Shown piece by piece: positions 35,001-45,700 of a stretch of 64,000 nt of DNA. This DNA is from Daphnia pulex. Its lineage: Eukaryota; Arthropoda; Branchiopoda; Diplostraca; Daphniidae. The position numbers were made by a program, and so were the translations under genes. Below the pieces are notes generated by a model. It was given only the letters and a program-made list of their open reading frames with translations, was not told where the DNA came from and did not search any database. The stretch covers positions 6,324,001 to 6,388,000 of the forward strand of contig NC_060024.1 in the NCBI RefSeq assembly GCF_021134715.1, written 5' to 3'. Within the stretch, counting starts at the first letter, position 1. Each line of letters opens with the position of its first letter.

Positions 35001-38000
35001 CAGATTTTGTCGGCCCTCTGGCGGATGGAGGATCTCTTCCGGCGACTCCGCTTCCCCCTGGCCTGCTTCTCCGACGCTGTCGTCGCCTGCCTGGAGGACG
35101 GCGAAGGCGACCAGGCCGATGATTTCGATTCCAACACCAGCACCGGACGCAAATTGGCCGCTCGTCTCTTCACCCGCAAATTGAAATCCGGGCTGGATCG
35201 AGTCCAGCGGCTTTTGGCTTCGCTGCTTCTGGCCTTTTGCGTGGCCAGGAGCGAGAAACTCTGCCGGTCGACGTTCGTCAACCATCTGGCGACTGGGCGG
35301 CTGGATCAGACCAATACGGCGCATCACAGGGATGACGCCATGGACGATTCGCTCGTCACTCCCGATCCGGAATGGGACGAATGGGTGGCTGAGGTCCTGC
35401 TGGAGGAGAACCGTTGGCGCTTTGCTGCCGGAGTGGAGACGATGGCCCAGAAATTCTTGAAAATCGGCCAGAAAGTCGAATTCAACGATTACGTCACGTC
35501 GATCGCCGACGTTAGCAGTGTCACGCCCTTGTTGATGTTTGTCGAGCCGGGTGTCGATCTCCTGGCCATCATCTCCAGACTCTGCCGGGAATTCGATTTC
35601 CCCGAAGACCGGGTCCGTTTCGCCGCCGTGGCCGGACTGGACAGTTTGAACTGGGTCGAAGTGGAGGATTGCGTCCGTCGAGGCAACTGGCTGGTGCTTC
35701 AGGGATTCGCTCATCTTCGATCCATGATTAACAACGTCCGGGTGCTCCTGGAACACCTGGCCGCCGATAATATTTCGGCGGAATTCAAACTGTTCATTTT
35801 GTGGGAGGCTTTCGATGAGGAAGACGAAAGCGATGGAGTCGGATCGGTGGCAAGTCGACGACGGGCTCGGCTACCGCGACTTCTCATGGAAAATTGCCGG
35901 ACAGTTTACATCGAGCACGTCCACACCTTCGAGGACTGCTTTCAGGTTGGTCGGATTTTTCTCTTACGATAATAATTAGAGAAACAATTTATAAAAGAAG
36001 TTTGTTACTGTAGTGTATATATCGGTTAGTTTTACATAACAAAGTACGGCTTGTTAGCTCAGTTGGTTAGAGCGCCGTGCTAATAACGCGGAGGTCATGA
36101 GTTCGATCCTCTTACGAGCCAAACTTTTTTCAATTATATGCGACTTTATACTTAACAACGGTTTTGGTTAACAATCTCATGTAAATTTTGTTAGCGGAAT
36201 TATTCGTTTTGAGCTGTTGTAATTAAACTTTTAAAGGTTCGCATAGATTATTGTTTTCATTTGAAATTTTAAAAGAGAGACAGTTTTACTGTTTTTATAC
36301 AACATTCAATTATTTTATGCCAAGGAGCCCGTACAATCTTACATATAATTATATAATCCAATCTAGAAGTAGAGTATTTTAGAAAGCCATTAGAAAGAAT
36401 TGGCATTATATGTTGCCGAACCCCATCATCGTAGAATTAGCCTATCAAAAAAGGTTTCGGCAAAAGGTCTCATTCTTTTCCAGAACAGGCCACACCCCAC
36501 ATGCTTTCTCCCATCCTGTTCCATCCCCTATGAGCTCCCCCCTCCACCCCTACTCCTATCAGTCCCTCGCTTTCCAAATAACGGCATTCAATGCAACGCC
36601 ACTTTTTTTATACATCGATGCGAATTGCAGACTAATTAAATAATGAAATCAATTTTCATTATATGAACTTTAATTTCTTTGATTGCTGCTTGCATTTGAA
36701 TTGATTTCCGTTCGCATAAATTTACAATCCGCTAAGATACAGCGATTCGAATGCGGTGGGTTTAGCCATCGAGCTTCTTGTTTTGGGAAGATTTAAGAAG
36801 GAGACGAAAACCAGCAATAAGCATACTTACCTGGCTCAGAGGCAACCATGATCACTAAGGTGGTTCCTCCAGGGTGAGGCCCTTCCATTGCACTACGGTC
36901 GGGCTGACCCTTGCGATTAACCCAAATGCGGTTAACTCGGGAGTACAATTTTTGGTAGTGGGGGACTGCGTTCGCGCCGTTCCCTGATTAATTAAAATAA
37001 TATTAAAATGATCATGGGTGGAAATGAAGAAAAAAGTTATCTTTTAAATTTGCTAGTTTTCTTTAAAAACTATATTTCGTGTAATTCAACTAAATTATGA
37101 ATTTAATATTATTATGTACGTATTTCGCCATTCCCACTATACATATTCAGTTGTGCGAGACCTTATTTGCGAACGCCGAAAACTCAACAGGATGAAAGTT
37201 TCAATAAACCCATCACGTTTTCTTTATTTGAAATCCTTTAATGGAGCGCTAGGATCGTGACTCACGCTGGGAAATGTGCCTTTTTAAAAAAACCTTTTGT
37301 CTTTCGCAAACTTCGAGCTCCTTGTTTACCAGCTCTCCCCGCTGAGGAACATCCATTTGCGGAAGGACTGTGTGTGTCAATATTGATTAATACTCATCGT
37401 CATCTACACGGGCTGCGGCTGCCTCTTTGTGTTTGCCAAGACCCTGAACGGCACACAGAGTTTCATGGATGACGTGATCGGCTAAAGGGATATCAGGAAT
37501 CGTACCGTGAGACTCTCATCTTGATGTATTTAAATTAAAGAGATAGCAAACTTAACGACTGTCGCCGTTAAACAAAGTTGAGAGAGTACAAGTGTACACT
37601 GGTAAATATTTCTTGTGTTTGTAGCTGTTCGCTTTCGCCATCTGACGAGTAACGAAACAAAAAACAATTAACTCCTATAACAATTCCAAAGAAAAATACT
37701 AATTGAAACAGGGAATAATGATTGCTGATCCTCCTTCGCTGCTGTAACACTAAGTTAAATATGCTTGGTTCAAACTCAATTCAACATTGAAACACTAAAT
37801 AGAAATATAGAATTTTAAAGCGCTCCGAATACAACCCAAGCGGAGGTAAATGACACCTTGAAAAGCGTTGGATTTTTTTACATCAGATTTCATCGAAAGA
37901 TTGCCGTTTTGACATGCAAATTGCCACCACTCGAGGCTGGACAATTAAAGACCGTTAAAAGCTGGGCTTGACCCAAGCATTGATGCGCGTATACAAGAAA

Positions 38001-40354
38001 CCTCACGTACTTGAATGACCCTTAAAAATATTGCCATTTTCTGGGGGGCTATTTCCATTTGCCAATTAATTTGCGTTGATAAAAATAGATTTATGAAAAA
38101 TAGTAGTATGTACCGCCGGTGGCTGTTTTATGAGATTGCTATCTTTTCAGTTAACTGATGACTATATAGCAATAAAAAATTGGGGGTTGGCCTGGGTTTG
38201 GCCAAGTTTGTTGCAAGCGCCGTTTTGTTGCGGGCAATGAATTCCCCCCCCATCAATTTGAATATTCATGAAGGTTTGATACGTTACATGTCTTTGGGAA
38301 AGCTGGTGGTGCCAGTAACGGAGCAATACACTATACACGGGAAAACCCGGGCTGTGTTCATTTCAACAACGGTGATTGCGTGCTACCCTGTGCTACCCGA
38401 TTGCATCCACGTGGGCTATTAAATGGCCTTTTTTCCAACTATGTGGTTCTTCTGACTTACTACGCGGTAATACATTCCCCGTTCCCCCATATAAAGCCCG
38501 AAATAGAAAAAAACATTAAAACAAATTTATAGCCATTTTCATCCGCATTCCGCCTCGGGTTATTTGTGAGCTGGACGAATTGTTGAATTCAGTAAATGCC
38601 CTTTGAAAATTTCACGCCAAATTCCATTTCACTTCAATGATTTTTCATCTTTAAATTTTCTTGTCAACGCAATTCTAATTTTTTTTCTTTTCATAGGATA
38701 TAGCAAATTATGTTATTAGTTATTACACCCTTAATGGGTATTTCAATATGCATTCTTACAGATTTGCTACAATGAGTGGATGAGTTTTTAGCGCCATTTA
38801 TCTAAATGTTATCACGCTGGAGCTCGGTCCCGATGTGATTAACTTTATTTTTCGTTCGGGCAATTGGGTGTCTGAAAATCGAACGATAAAACTGAAATGG
38901 AGTCGAAGAAGATGTTTTCTTGTATTGAGTAGATGTGTTACTTAATCTTTGATAGGAGAACTGTATTTGATTATTATCATGTCCGATTTTGAAACGGATT
39001 CTCGAAAGAAAATTATTGCAGATTCCAACAAAATATTTCAGATAATTTGTTACATTTCGCCACCGTACTTTCAGCTTAACAAATATTAAAATAGCTGTGG
39101 AATCACGATTATATTTAAGGTAAATCTTAATGATGGCTAAATCTCTATAGATGTAGGCTTAAATGTGTTTGGTTGAATCATCTTCATACTGTGGATTATG
39201 AAGTTCAAGTATTCAAGTCATAGAATCAGCCAGTTGCAATTATGGAGTTCTAGTCATATTCAAGATTAATTTTTGAAAACAGGGGATTGTGTTCGTACAA
39301 TTCCCGACGCAATAGTTAATTAAATTATGATATAAGAGAAAGTATAAAGTATAATGATAAATATGAAATTGGTAAAGTATTCGAAGTCAATAGACATCAA
39401 TTTTATTTGCTATGTCTTTGTCAACGGCCATACCACGTAGAATTCACCCGGTCTCGTCAGCTCCCGGAAGTTAAGCTACGTCGGGTCCCGTTAGTACTTG
39501 GATGGGTGACCGCTTGGGAATACGGGATGCTGTTGGCATTAAACTTTTTCTTTTTTTACCAAAATTTTTTGTGGTAAAATTTCCCTAAAATATTCTAACG
39601 CTAAACTGTTAGTGTCATTTAATTTATCTTTTCGATTCTACAAAAAAACACATTTTAATTCATATTCTTGCTCTTTTCAATGCACTTAAATCGCTTAATT
39701 ATTATGCGACATGAAATTTCAATGAATTGTTTTATGGTCTTAAATTTCATGAATTTCTTCCCCACATGACAGGAATTCATCCGATCGGCGGAATTCGACC
39801 GGCTGATGAATGATCCGCTGAGAGCGTGTGCCAGCTACCCGTTGAAAGTGAAAACTGCCGCTCTCTTACTGATCCTGCGCTTGATCGTCTGGGATCGTTG
39901 GGGCTGTCTGATACCGCTGGTTGAACTGTGGCAGACGGCCAAACAGATCGCCACTCTGACATCCGTCAAGAATCACGACTGGGCCGCCACTTTCCACCGC
40001 GTGACCATCGGCAACCTGGAGGAATACGTCCCTTCCGCATGCCGTCAAGAATTTGTCTGCCGCTTCCTGCCGGACTTGGTGAGCGGCTCCCGGACCGGCT
40101 ACAAAAAGGCGTTCGACCAGTTGATGGACACCTGGTCCTCCAATCTGACCCTGCCGTCGGCCGATTTCCAGTTCATTTACGACTGTCTGGGTGATCCAGT
40201 CAACGAGACTCGACGGCAGACGCTCCTGTCGCAGCGTCTCTGGAGCCAATTGGTCCGTGGATTTGGCGGTCAATCGTTGCCCATGGAATCCATCGACGTC
40301 ACAATGACCGAAGACGACGAAGAAGAAGCGCTAATGGACGCCAAAGATCACTGA
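23057..40354 (+). CDS. Divergent axonemal-type dynein heavy chain lacking stalk and AAA1 site
   Basis: Exons after the first: 23762-23909, 23975-24127, 24184-24405, 24476-24607, 24669-24907, 24967-25270, 25348-25563, 25738-26231, 26295-26417, 26485-26638, 26698-26799, 26866-27189, 27438-29939, 30018-30128, 31942-33165, 33293-33448, 33513-35945 and 39773-40354. All join in frame. The first exon ends at 23682; its start is uncertain (first in-frame ATG 23057), and N-terminal exons may be missing. The model gives about 3,414 residues. The linker is recognisable (VYFEWEVTEYP; YPRFFLLAEDEL). In AAA1, EYGMEYIGLPPRM matches the family, but the P-loop position reads IGEPRNELL and the Walker B position reads LCYHRLD. 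AAA2 (GLRLSGKS, 28713) and AAA3 (GPRSSGKT, 29763; Walker B FFDD) keep P-loops. AAA4 has GAKGVGRHT. AAA5 has ELDPAIIPLILKQTF. Only about 75 residues separate the stalk entry and exit. The protein ends soon after AAA6. Confidence 0.85.
27225..27427. repeat. AT-rich 12-bp tandem repeat in a dynein intron
   Basis: About 16 degenerate units of the type CATAAAATTTGC / CATAAAATTTAC fill most of the intron between 27189 and 27438. Confidence 0.85.
30186..30258 (+). tRNA. tRNA-Ala-AGC: tRNA-Ala (AGC), first intronic copy
   Basis: Intact 73-nt gene on the same strand as the dynein gene, in the intron 30129-31941. It is identical to the array copies. About 35 bp of its 3' flank (CTTTTTGGGATATCCAGAGC) resembles the 3' flank of the copy at 2134, so flank and gene were copied together. 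Confidence 0.95.
30503..30575 (+). tRNA. tRNA-Ala-AGC: tRNA-Ala (AGC), second intronic copy
   Basis: Intact and identical to the first intronic copy, 317 bp downstream of it. A T-rich Pol III stop (TTTTTT) follows within about 15 bases. Confidence 0.95.
30871..30943 (+). tRNA. tRNA-Ala-AGC: tRNA-Ala (AGC), third intronic copy
   Basis: Intact and identical to the other copies, 368 bp downstream of the second. A run of seven T follows, a likely Pol III terminator. Confidence 0.95.
31398..31651. mobile_element. 254-bp non-autonomous inverted-repeat element (MITE)
   Basis: Perfect 25-bp terminal inverted repeats lie at 31398-31422 (starting AAGGGGTCCGCAACTC) and 31627-31651. They are flanked by perfect 10-bp direct repeats GGTTGGACGC at 31388-31397 and 31652-31661. 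The interior is A-rich with a short GC-rich stretch and no coding frame. A 9-10-bp target duplication fits Mutator-like elements best, but the superfamily is an inference. Confidence 0.9.
31662..31941. other. Rest of the tRNA-bearing dynein intron
   Basis: AT-rich sequence up to the acceptor at 31940-31941; nothing further seen. Confidence 0.5.
36048..36121 (+). tRNA. tRNA-Ile-AAT: tRNA-Ile (AAT)
   Basis: A 74-nt cloverleaf. The acceptor GGCTTGT pairs with ACGAGCC (one G-U pair), the D-arm is TAGCTCAGTTGGTTAG, the anticodon loop is CTAATAA with anticodon AAT, the T-arm contains GTTCGATC, and the discriminator is A. It has no intron. It lies in the last dynein intron, same strand, with TTTTTT following. 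Confidence 0.95.
36823..36986 (+). ncRNA. U1: U1 spliceosomal snRNA
   Basis: The 164-nt sequence starts ATACTTACCTG, the canonical 5' end that pairs with 5' splice sites. Loop I has ATCACTAAGG (U1-70K site region), loop II has ATTGCACTACGG (U1A-type loop), the Sm site is AATTTTTGG near 36948-36956, and the final hairpin is GGGGGACTGCGTTCGCGCC. All expected parts are in order, so it looks functional. It lies in the last dynein intron on the same strand and would have its own snRNA promoter. Confidence 0.95.
36987..39419. other. Middle of the last dynein intron, no gene seen
   Basis: AT-rich intron sequence between U1 and 5S. Only short open frames without coding character are present. Confidence 0.5.
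39420..39539 (+). rRNA. 5S rRNA: 5S ribosomal RNA
   Basis: About 120 nt from GTCAACGGCCATACCACG to GGGATGCTGTTGGCA. It contains GAAGTTAAGC and the internal control region with TTAGTACTTGGATGGGTGACC. The ends pair to form helix I. Pol III T-runs follow at 39546 and beyond. It is a lone copy in the last dynein intron, not a tandem array. One position in the CCCGGAAGTT segment may carry an extra base compared with the usual CCGAAGTT. Confidence 0.93.
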
Positions 40355-42760
40355 CCGTCCGTCCCCAGTCCACTTTAAAAGTCATTTCCAAAAATATAAA
40401 TTATACATCAAGAAACAATGTTTTCGCCAATTCTTTTTTTGATAAAATCTATACACAATTGGACGTTACTCAGCGTCTTTTGCCAAGTTTTCCCGCAGAC
40501 TATGCCATTATTAGATAGCACTCAACAACCTGTGCTGTGTGTGTATTATTCACGGTTAATGTACACGCCTTGAACGGACGTGACTGGCGCTGCTGCGGGC
40601 GGCGCTCTTTCAACTTCCTATATAGCGTGACGATGATCCATTCGCACTTTTCTGTGCCGTGATAAACAAAACATAAAAGGCGATGTCGCTTGTTTTACAA
40701 CTATACTGTGCCAGGCACCATTTTTCACGGAATAGCAAATCAAAAAATCGTCGTGCATGCTGTAAAACGGCGATATAGACTTCTAGCGATGTTATCAGTT
40801 GACCAGCAGCAATAGCCGACGAGAGAGAAAAGACATTCTATATAAGAGGGGAAGACCCTAAAAAGACAAATGGGACCCTAAAAAAAAACGAGTTGTTATT
40901 TGGCTGTATAGATATACAATCGAATAGTAATATCATTTGCAGAGTAGTTCTTTGATTTGGATGCGTCATGAGCCGCGGGTGCGGTTAACGACCCGTGAAA
41001 ATGATTGCCAAAGTGATGTCACCTAGCTAGACTATCTAGTCAATTGTCGGTAGATTTGTAATCATAGAGCTCGTGTAGAAAACGCCGGTGATTAGATGCC
41101 GTTCGATCAAACTTGTCATTTTTTCCCAGTTATTCAGACTGTGTGGGTGATTGCGTATACAGCAGGGAGTTTAATATAATATCGGGAAATCCCATTTTTT
41201 CCTCTATTTAGGTTGCATTACGTCTGGATTTCTACCGAATGCGCTGTCAGCAAGGTCTCGACTAGCTACATAACTGACAGCCGCTGTTGCCAGTCGATAT
41301 TCGGGCGACCTCGGCTGCTGGCGGCTGATGGTCATTACACAGCAATCCGGTTGCTGGTATGATACACACCCCTCCGAGCAGTTAAATTGCTTTTTTCAAT
41401 TGGGGAAATTTTCACGGGATAAATCAAACCGGTTGGCAATCGTCATTATAAATTGTCGCAAAAAAAAAACGAGTTATGTTAAAGACTTAAAGGGACCGTG
41501 AGAATTTTATGCATCGCCAAAGTGATTGAAATATATCGATTAAAATCTTCTTTTGGGTATGCTGTGTTAGTCTATTCCATTGACTGTTACATATACTCGT
41601 CCATACTGTCAGCCTTGTTGGATTGTTGATGCATTGTTGTCTGCTTGTTTAAAAAACCCTTTGGTTCTTGAATAACATTGCATCGCCTCCAGGAACGGAC
41701 GACTATGAGCTACCCACTGGGACTACCAGTTTTTTTTTCTTTTTGGACGAACGAACGACAAAAACGATAATCATTTATTCAGGGAAAAAAAGAAGACTGA
41801 CGAGGTCAAGAAACCCAAGAAACTCTCGGCATTTCTTCGAATTCGCATTGTTCGCCTCTCTCCGCCATTTTCTGATTATTTTTCTTCCCTCAAAGAATAA
41901 GCGCGCAATTTTTTGAAAATAATAAAATATCGTCCGGTTGTGCATCAGACTAAATAAAAATTCGATCAAAAGCAGCGGATATTGGCAATTTAAATTCGTA
42001 TACTACGGGGGAATATTTTGCCATCCGTGAACAACAACAACAACAACAACAAAATAAGAGAGAGAGAAAGGAATAGAAGGCTCCTCCCACATAGTTGTTG
42101 GTGCGGAGATATTTCTTTTTCGAAAGGGAATGGCGCATAGAACAACAGAGGAGGAGGAGGGAGGTCTCCTGGTCTGGGGCAGTGGTGGCGTTCATGGCCG
42201 CGGGCGCAGCACCATCCTGCCGAGCGCGCATGTGCGGCAGCAGGTAACCAAAAATATCAAAAGAGAAAAGAAAAACAAAATAAAAGAGAATAGAAAGAGA
42301 GAGAGAATAACTTGCAACCGTGGCTCATCGAGTTAACAGTCGGCCAGAACAGTCGGCCAGCACTCACGCTCTTCCAGCACAATATTAGAGACTGTCGAGT
42401 GTTTATTAGTACCTTGTGTAAAGTGTGTGCGTGTCTTGTATTTGATTTTTTAGTGTGTTGAACATTTTTATTGATTGCAGTTTCTTGTTTGAGTGTTTTA
42501 CCCGCACTGGTTGTCGAGTTGGAAAAGAAATTGGGCCACATATAATTCGATCGTGACATTGTGTGCAGTATAGCAACAGGGAGAAAACGAAAAAAAAGCA
42601 GACGACATGAACTGAACCAATCACCGGCGTGAGTCAAAAGAATTTTCAGACAAAAGAAAACCAGTCGACATTCGGCGAATTGTCACCAGTTGATTGACCG
42701 AGAAAATTATTATAAACTGGAAACATTGTATCAAAACAGTCCAGCTGCAGCACTCCAGTC
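40355..42760. other. Intergenic region between the dynein gene and the first Mcr
   Basis: No gene is supported. It should hold the dynein 3' end and the Mcr promoter and 5' untranslated region. A TATAAA lies at 42711-42716, but it is only 45 bp before the start codon, so its role is unsure. Confidence 0.5.
42030..42053. repeat. CAA trinucleotide repeat
   Basis: Seven or more CAA units in a row in intergenic DNA. Confidence 0.9.
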
Positions 42761-45700
42761 ATGAAACTGTCCAGTTCCGTCTCTGTCGTGCTGTTGTTTC
42801 TCCACTCCATCAATAAGGCCGTGCTGCTGTTGTTGTTTTGGTTGTTGGCGGTGACGGCGTCGACTCTGAACAAGCAAAACATCAGCAACGATGTTGCCGG
42901 CCTGCCGCTGCTCTCCTCTTCCGGTCGCTCTTTATTGGCCGTCAAAGAACCTCCGGACGACCCCAATAATAAAAATCACGTCCTCCAGCAGAGTCGACTC
43001 GTTCACCCGTGAGTATTTATTTACAATTCATATACTATAATCTAATTAAACCTATAACAATTTGTCGTTTCCCTTTCAATAATGTAACCAAACACCCGCG
43101 CTATAATTCGACCAATTGATTTTATTGGCTCGTCCAAAATGGCGAAATTCAATTCGGCTGTATATTCCTGTATTATGTAACCGGTACTAAAAGTACCGGT
43201 ATATGCGGTATATGTGGGGTATATATCTAACGCGTACCCAATGTGCTGTAATACTATTGGAACTGAACCACATTGTGCAAGTGGCACTCATATATTGACA
43301 CAACTGTATACACACGCCAACGTCGTCTTGACACCACGTTTCGATTGATTTCACGCGTTGCCATGGCGACCTTATCAAATAATTGGCTTTATCGATGAAA
43401 GGAGAAAGTGGTGAATAAGCCACTCGGCGTACAGGTTCTTTTGCGACTGTCAAATAGGAAACGTGAGAATCTTTGGCTGAAATTTCGATTGGTGTGTGGC
43501 AACCCCCCTGCGATGTATTGTTGAATATGCTTATAAGTTCTAAATGATTTAGATGTCACGCCATCGACAGATTACGTCAGACAAAATTGTCCAAGCCCTT
43601 CCCCCCCCCCCAAACCGACGCTATCATCAACAGATGATGATAGATGAATATATTCCGCATATTATTCTTCATCTCCCCCCCAGCACTTAACTCCCAGAAA
43701 ATAGTATCAAAAGTATTTCCCCCCTCCATCAATTGTCCGCATTCAGCCGCGCATAATTATCAGAATTTCATTTTTTCTTTCCGTCTGGTGCATATGTAGA
43801 TACAACAATAAGGGGAACAACCCGAGCAATAACAGACAATAGCGCACATCCGGATTGGCCGTCCTATTTTTATTTTGTATTTTGTATTTTGAATAAAAGA
43901 AATTTTTAGGAGGCTCTCTATCAGAGATAGCATTGCATTTTTGTGGCCGTCCATCATCGTCACACGCTCGATACGATTACACACACGAGGGAGGGGCTCC
44001 CGTATGTGTACGTGACGCATATAAGGTCCGGTCCGTGTGGTATGTTGTTCCCGTGTCACTTCCGCCGTCGCTATTTTCGATGATGTTGGCAGGCCAACCG
44101 AAACAAAACAGAATTTGAATGGAAAAATAATTATATTAAGGAATAGCATTTATCAAAGTTGAAATTAACGCATTCAAAAAGATAATGCTGTGGAATTAGA
44201 TACAAATGGTTTAAACTTAATTTTTGAAAATCCCGCCAAATTAAATTCGGTTTAATGACGTAACTCTCATTCCCGTTTCCCCCAAACCGACAGCAATATC
44301 TGAAAAACAAAAAGATTGATCGGCTGAATTATCCGTACTTGAGCTACTGTCAGTTGAAACACGGAATAATAAGAGTCTCACGTTATTCCGCGTTCGATGG
44401 GATATTACGAAACAATTCCAAATCTACAGGAACAAAAACAAAAAGTTGCTGAAAATATTTTTCAAGGAAAATGGAATGCAGCCAAAAATGGGAGCTGCTG
44501 GGAAAAACCCAGCTGTCCCCCCCTTTTTTCCTACTTTTCCTTCGTACCTCGCGTACCTTGCACGATGGGTTACAGAGTGTGGCCGTGAACAGTCTACATT
44601 TTTATTAGCTCCTCTATTCTACCCATTTTCATCTGTCCGTCACTCAGCTTCTTTTCGAGTCTTTTCTTCTGCTTTTCTTCTGCGGTGAATGGATATCGCG
44701 TCTTTGTGAAATCATAACCAGTCAACTTTTCTGACAATTCTTTTTTTCACCGTTATTATTATTATATTTCGACGACGATGGATAAGACTTGCGGCGTTAT
44801 TAGTTAGCAATAATTTGCATATACGATCCCGCCGTTTTGTTGTTATTTTCTGTACAGCTCGGATATCTGCATACAACTCCATCTTCCATCGCTTGACGTA
44901 GGTATTAAAATGAATATTTGAATATTGAGAAGACGGGCGGATTACACGTCTTACCTTGGGTCGGCCATTGACACCGACAAAACAAAACATAATCCTTTGA
45001 CTCTATGAGGGGGCGTTGTCTTCCCATAACTTTCCTAAGACTTAATTTATTTATTATTCTCTTATTTAATCAATCTATAGTGGAATTACGTTTTAACAAC
45101 GCGGCAGCTCAGAGATAGAAATGATCTCTCTATTGACTGTTGACTGCCCAATCAAATTTTAAAAATTTTGATGATTGAATTTTATTCCTTTCAAGGACTT
45201 TTGTGGCGACGGCCTCGAAGATCGTCCGCCCCAACACGGTGTATCGGGTGAACGTGGTCGTTCTGCCCGCATCACCCGATCTCATCGTTAAGGCCGTCAT
45301 CACCAAAGGCGGCGGCCACCAGATCGCCTCGGCCGCCCAAGTCGTCGACGCCGGATCCAGTCACGATCTCTTCTTGAAAGTGAGACGACGACCCCCATGA
45401 TATCCTTGATAGTTCGTCTCCTCCGCGCGTGATTCATTATTTTAATTGATGCAGATTCCGGCATCCGTCACCAACGGCAGGTACCGCCTCAAACTGGAAG
45501 GCTACGACACGCTGCATCCGCAAAAGGCCGTTTTCGTCAAGGAAAGTCAACTCGACTTTCATTCCGACTTTCTCTCCATCGTCGTCCAGACCAACCGCAA
45601 AGTCTTCCGCAACGGAATGAAAGGTGTACAGCTATTACCCGAGAAGCCTTAAAAATTTAGAACCAAAAATTAATAAGAATGAATTATTATTTTTTTTTTT

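Noticed and set aside
36400-36643. Two overlapping short frames (77-79 codons) in the last dynein intron
   Set aside because: No splice context, homology or codon bias; they are likely chance frames.
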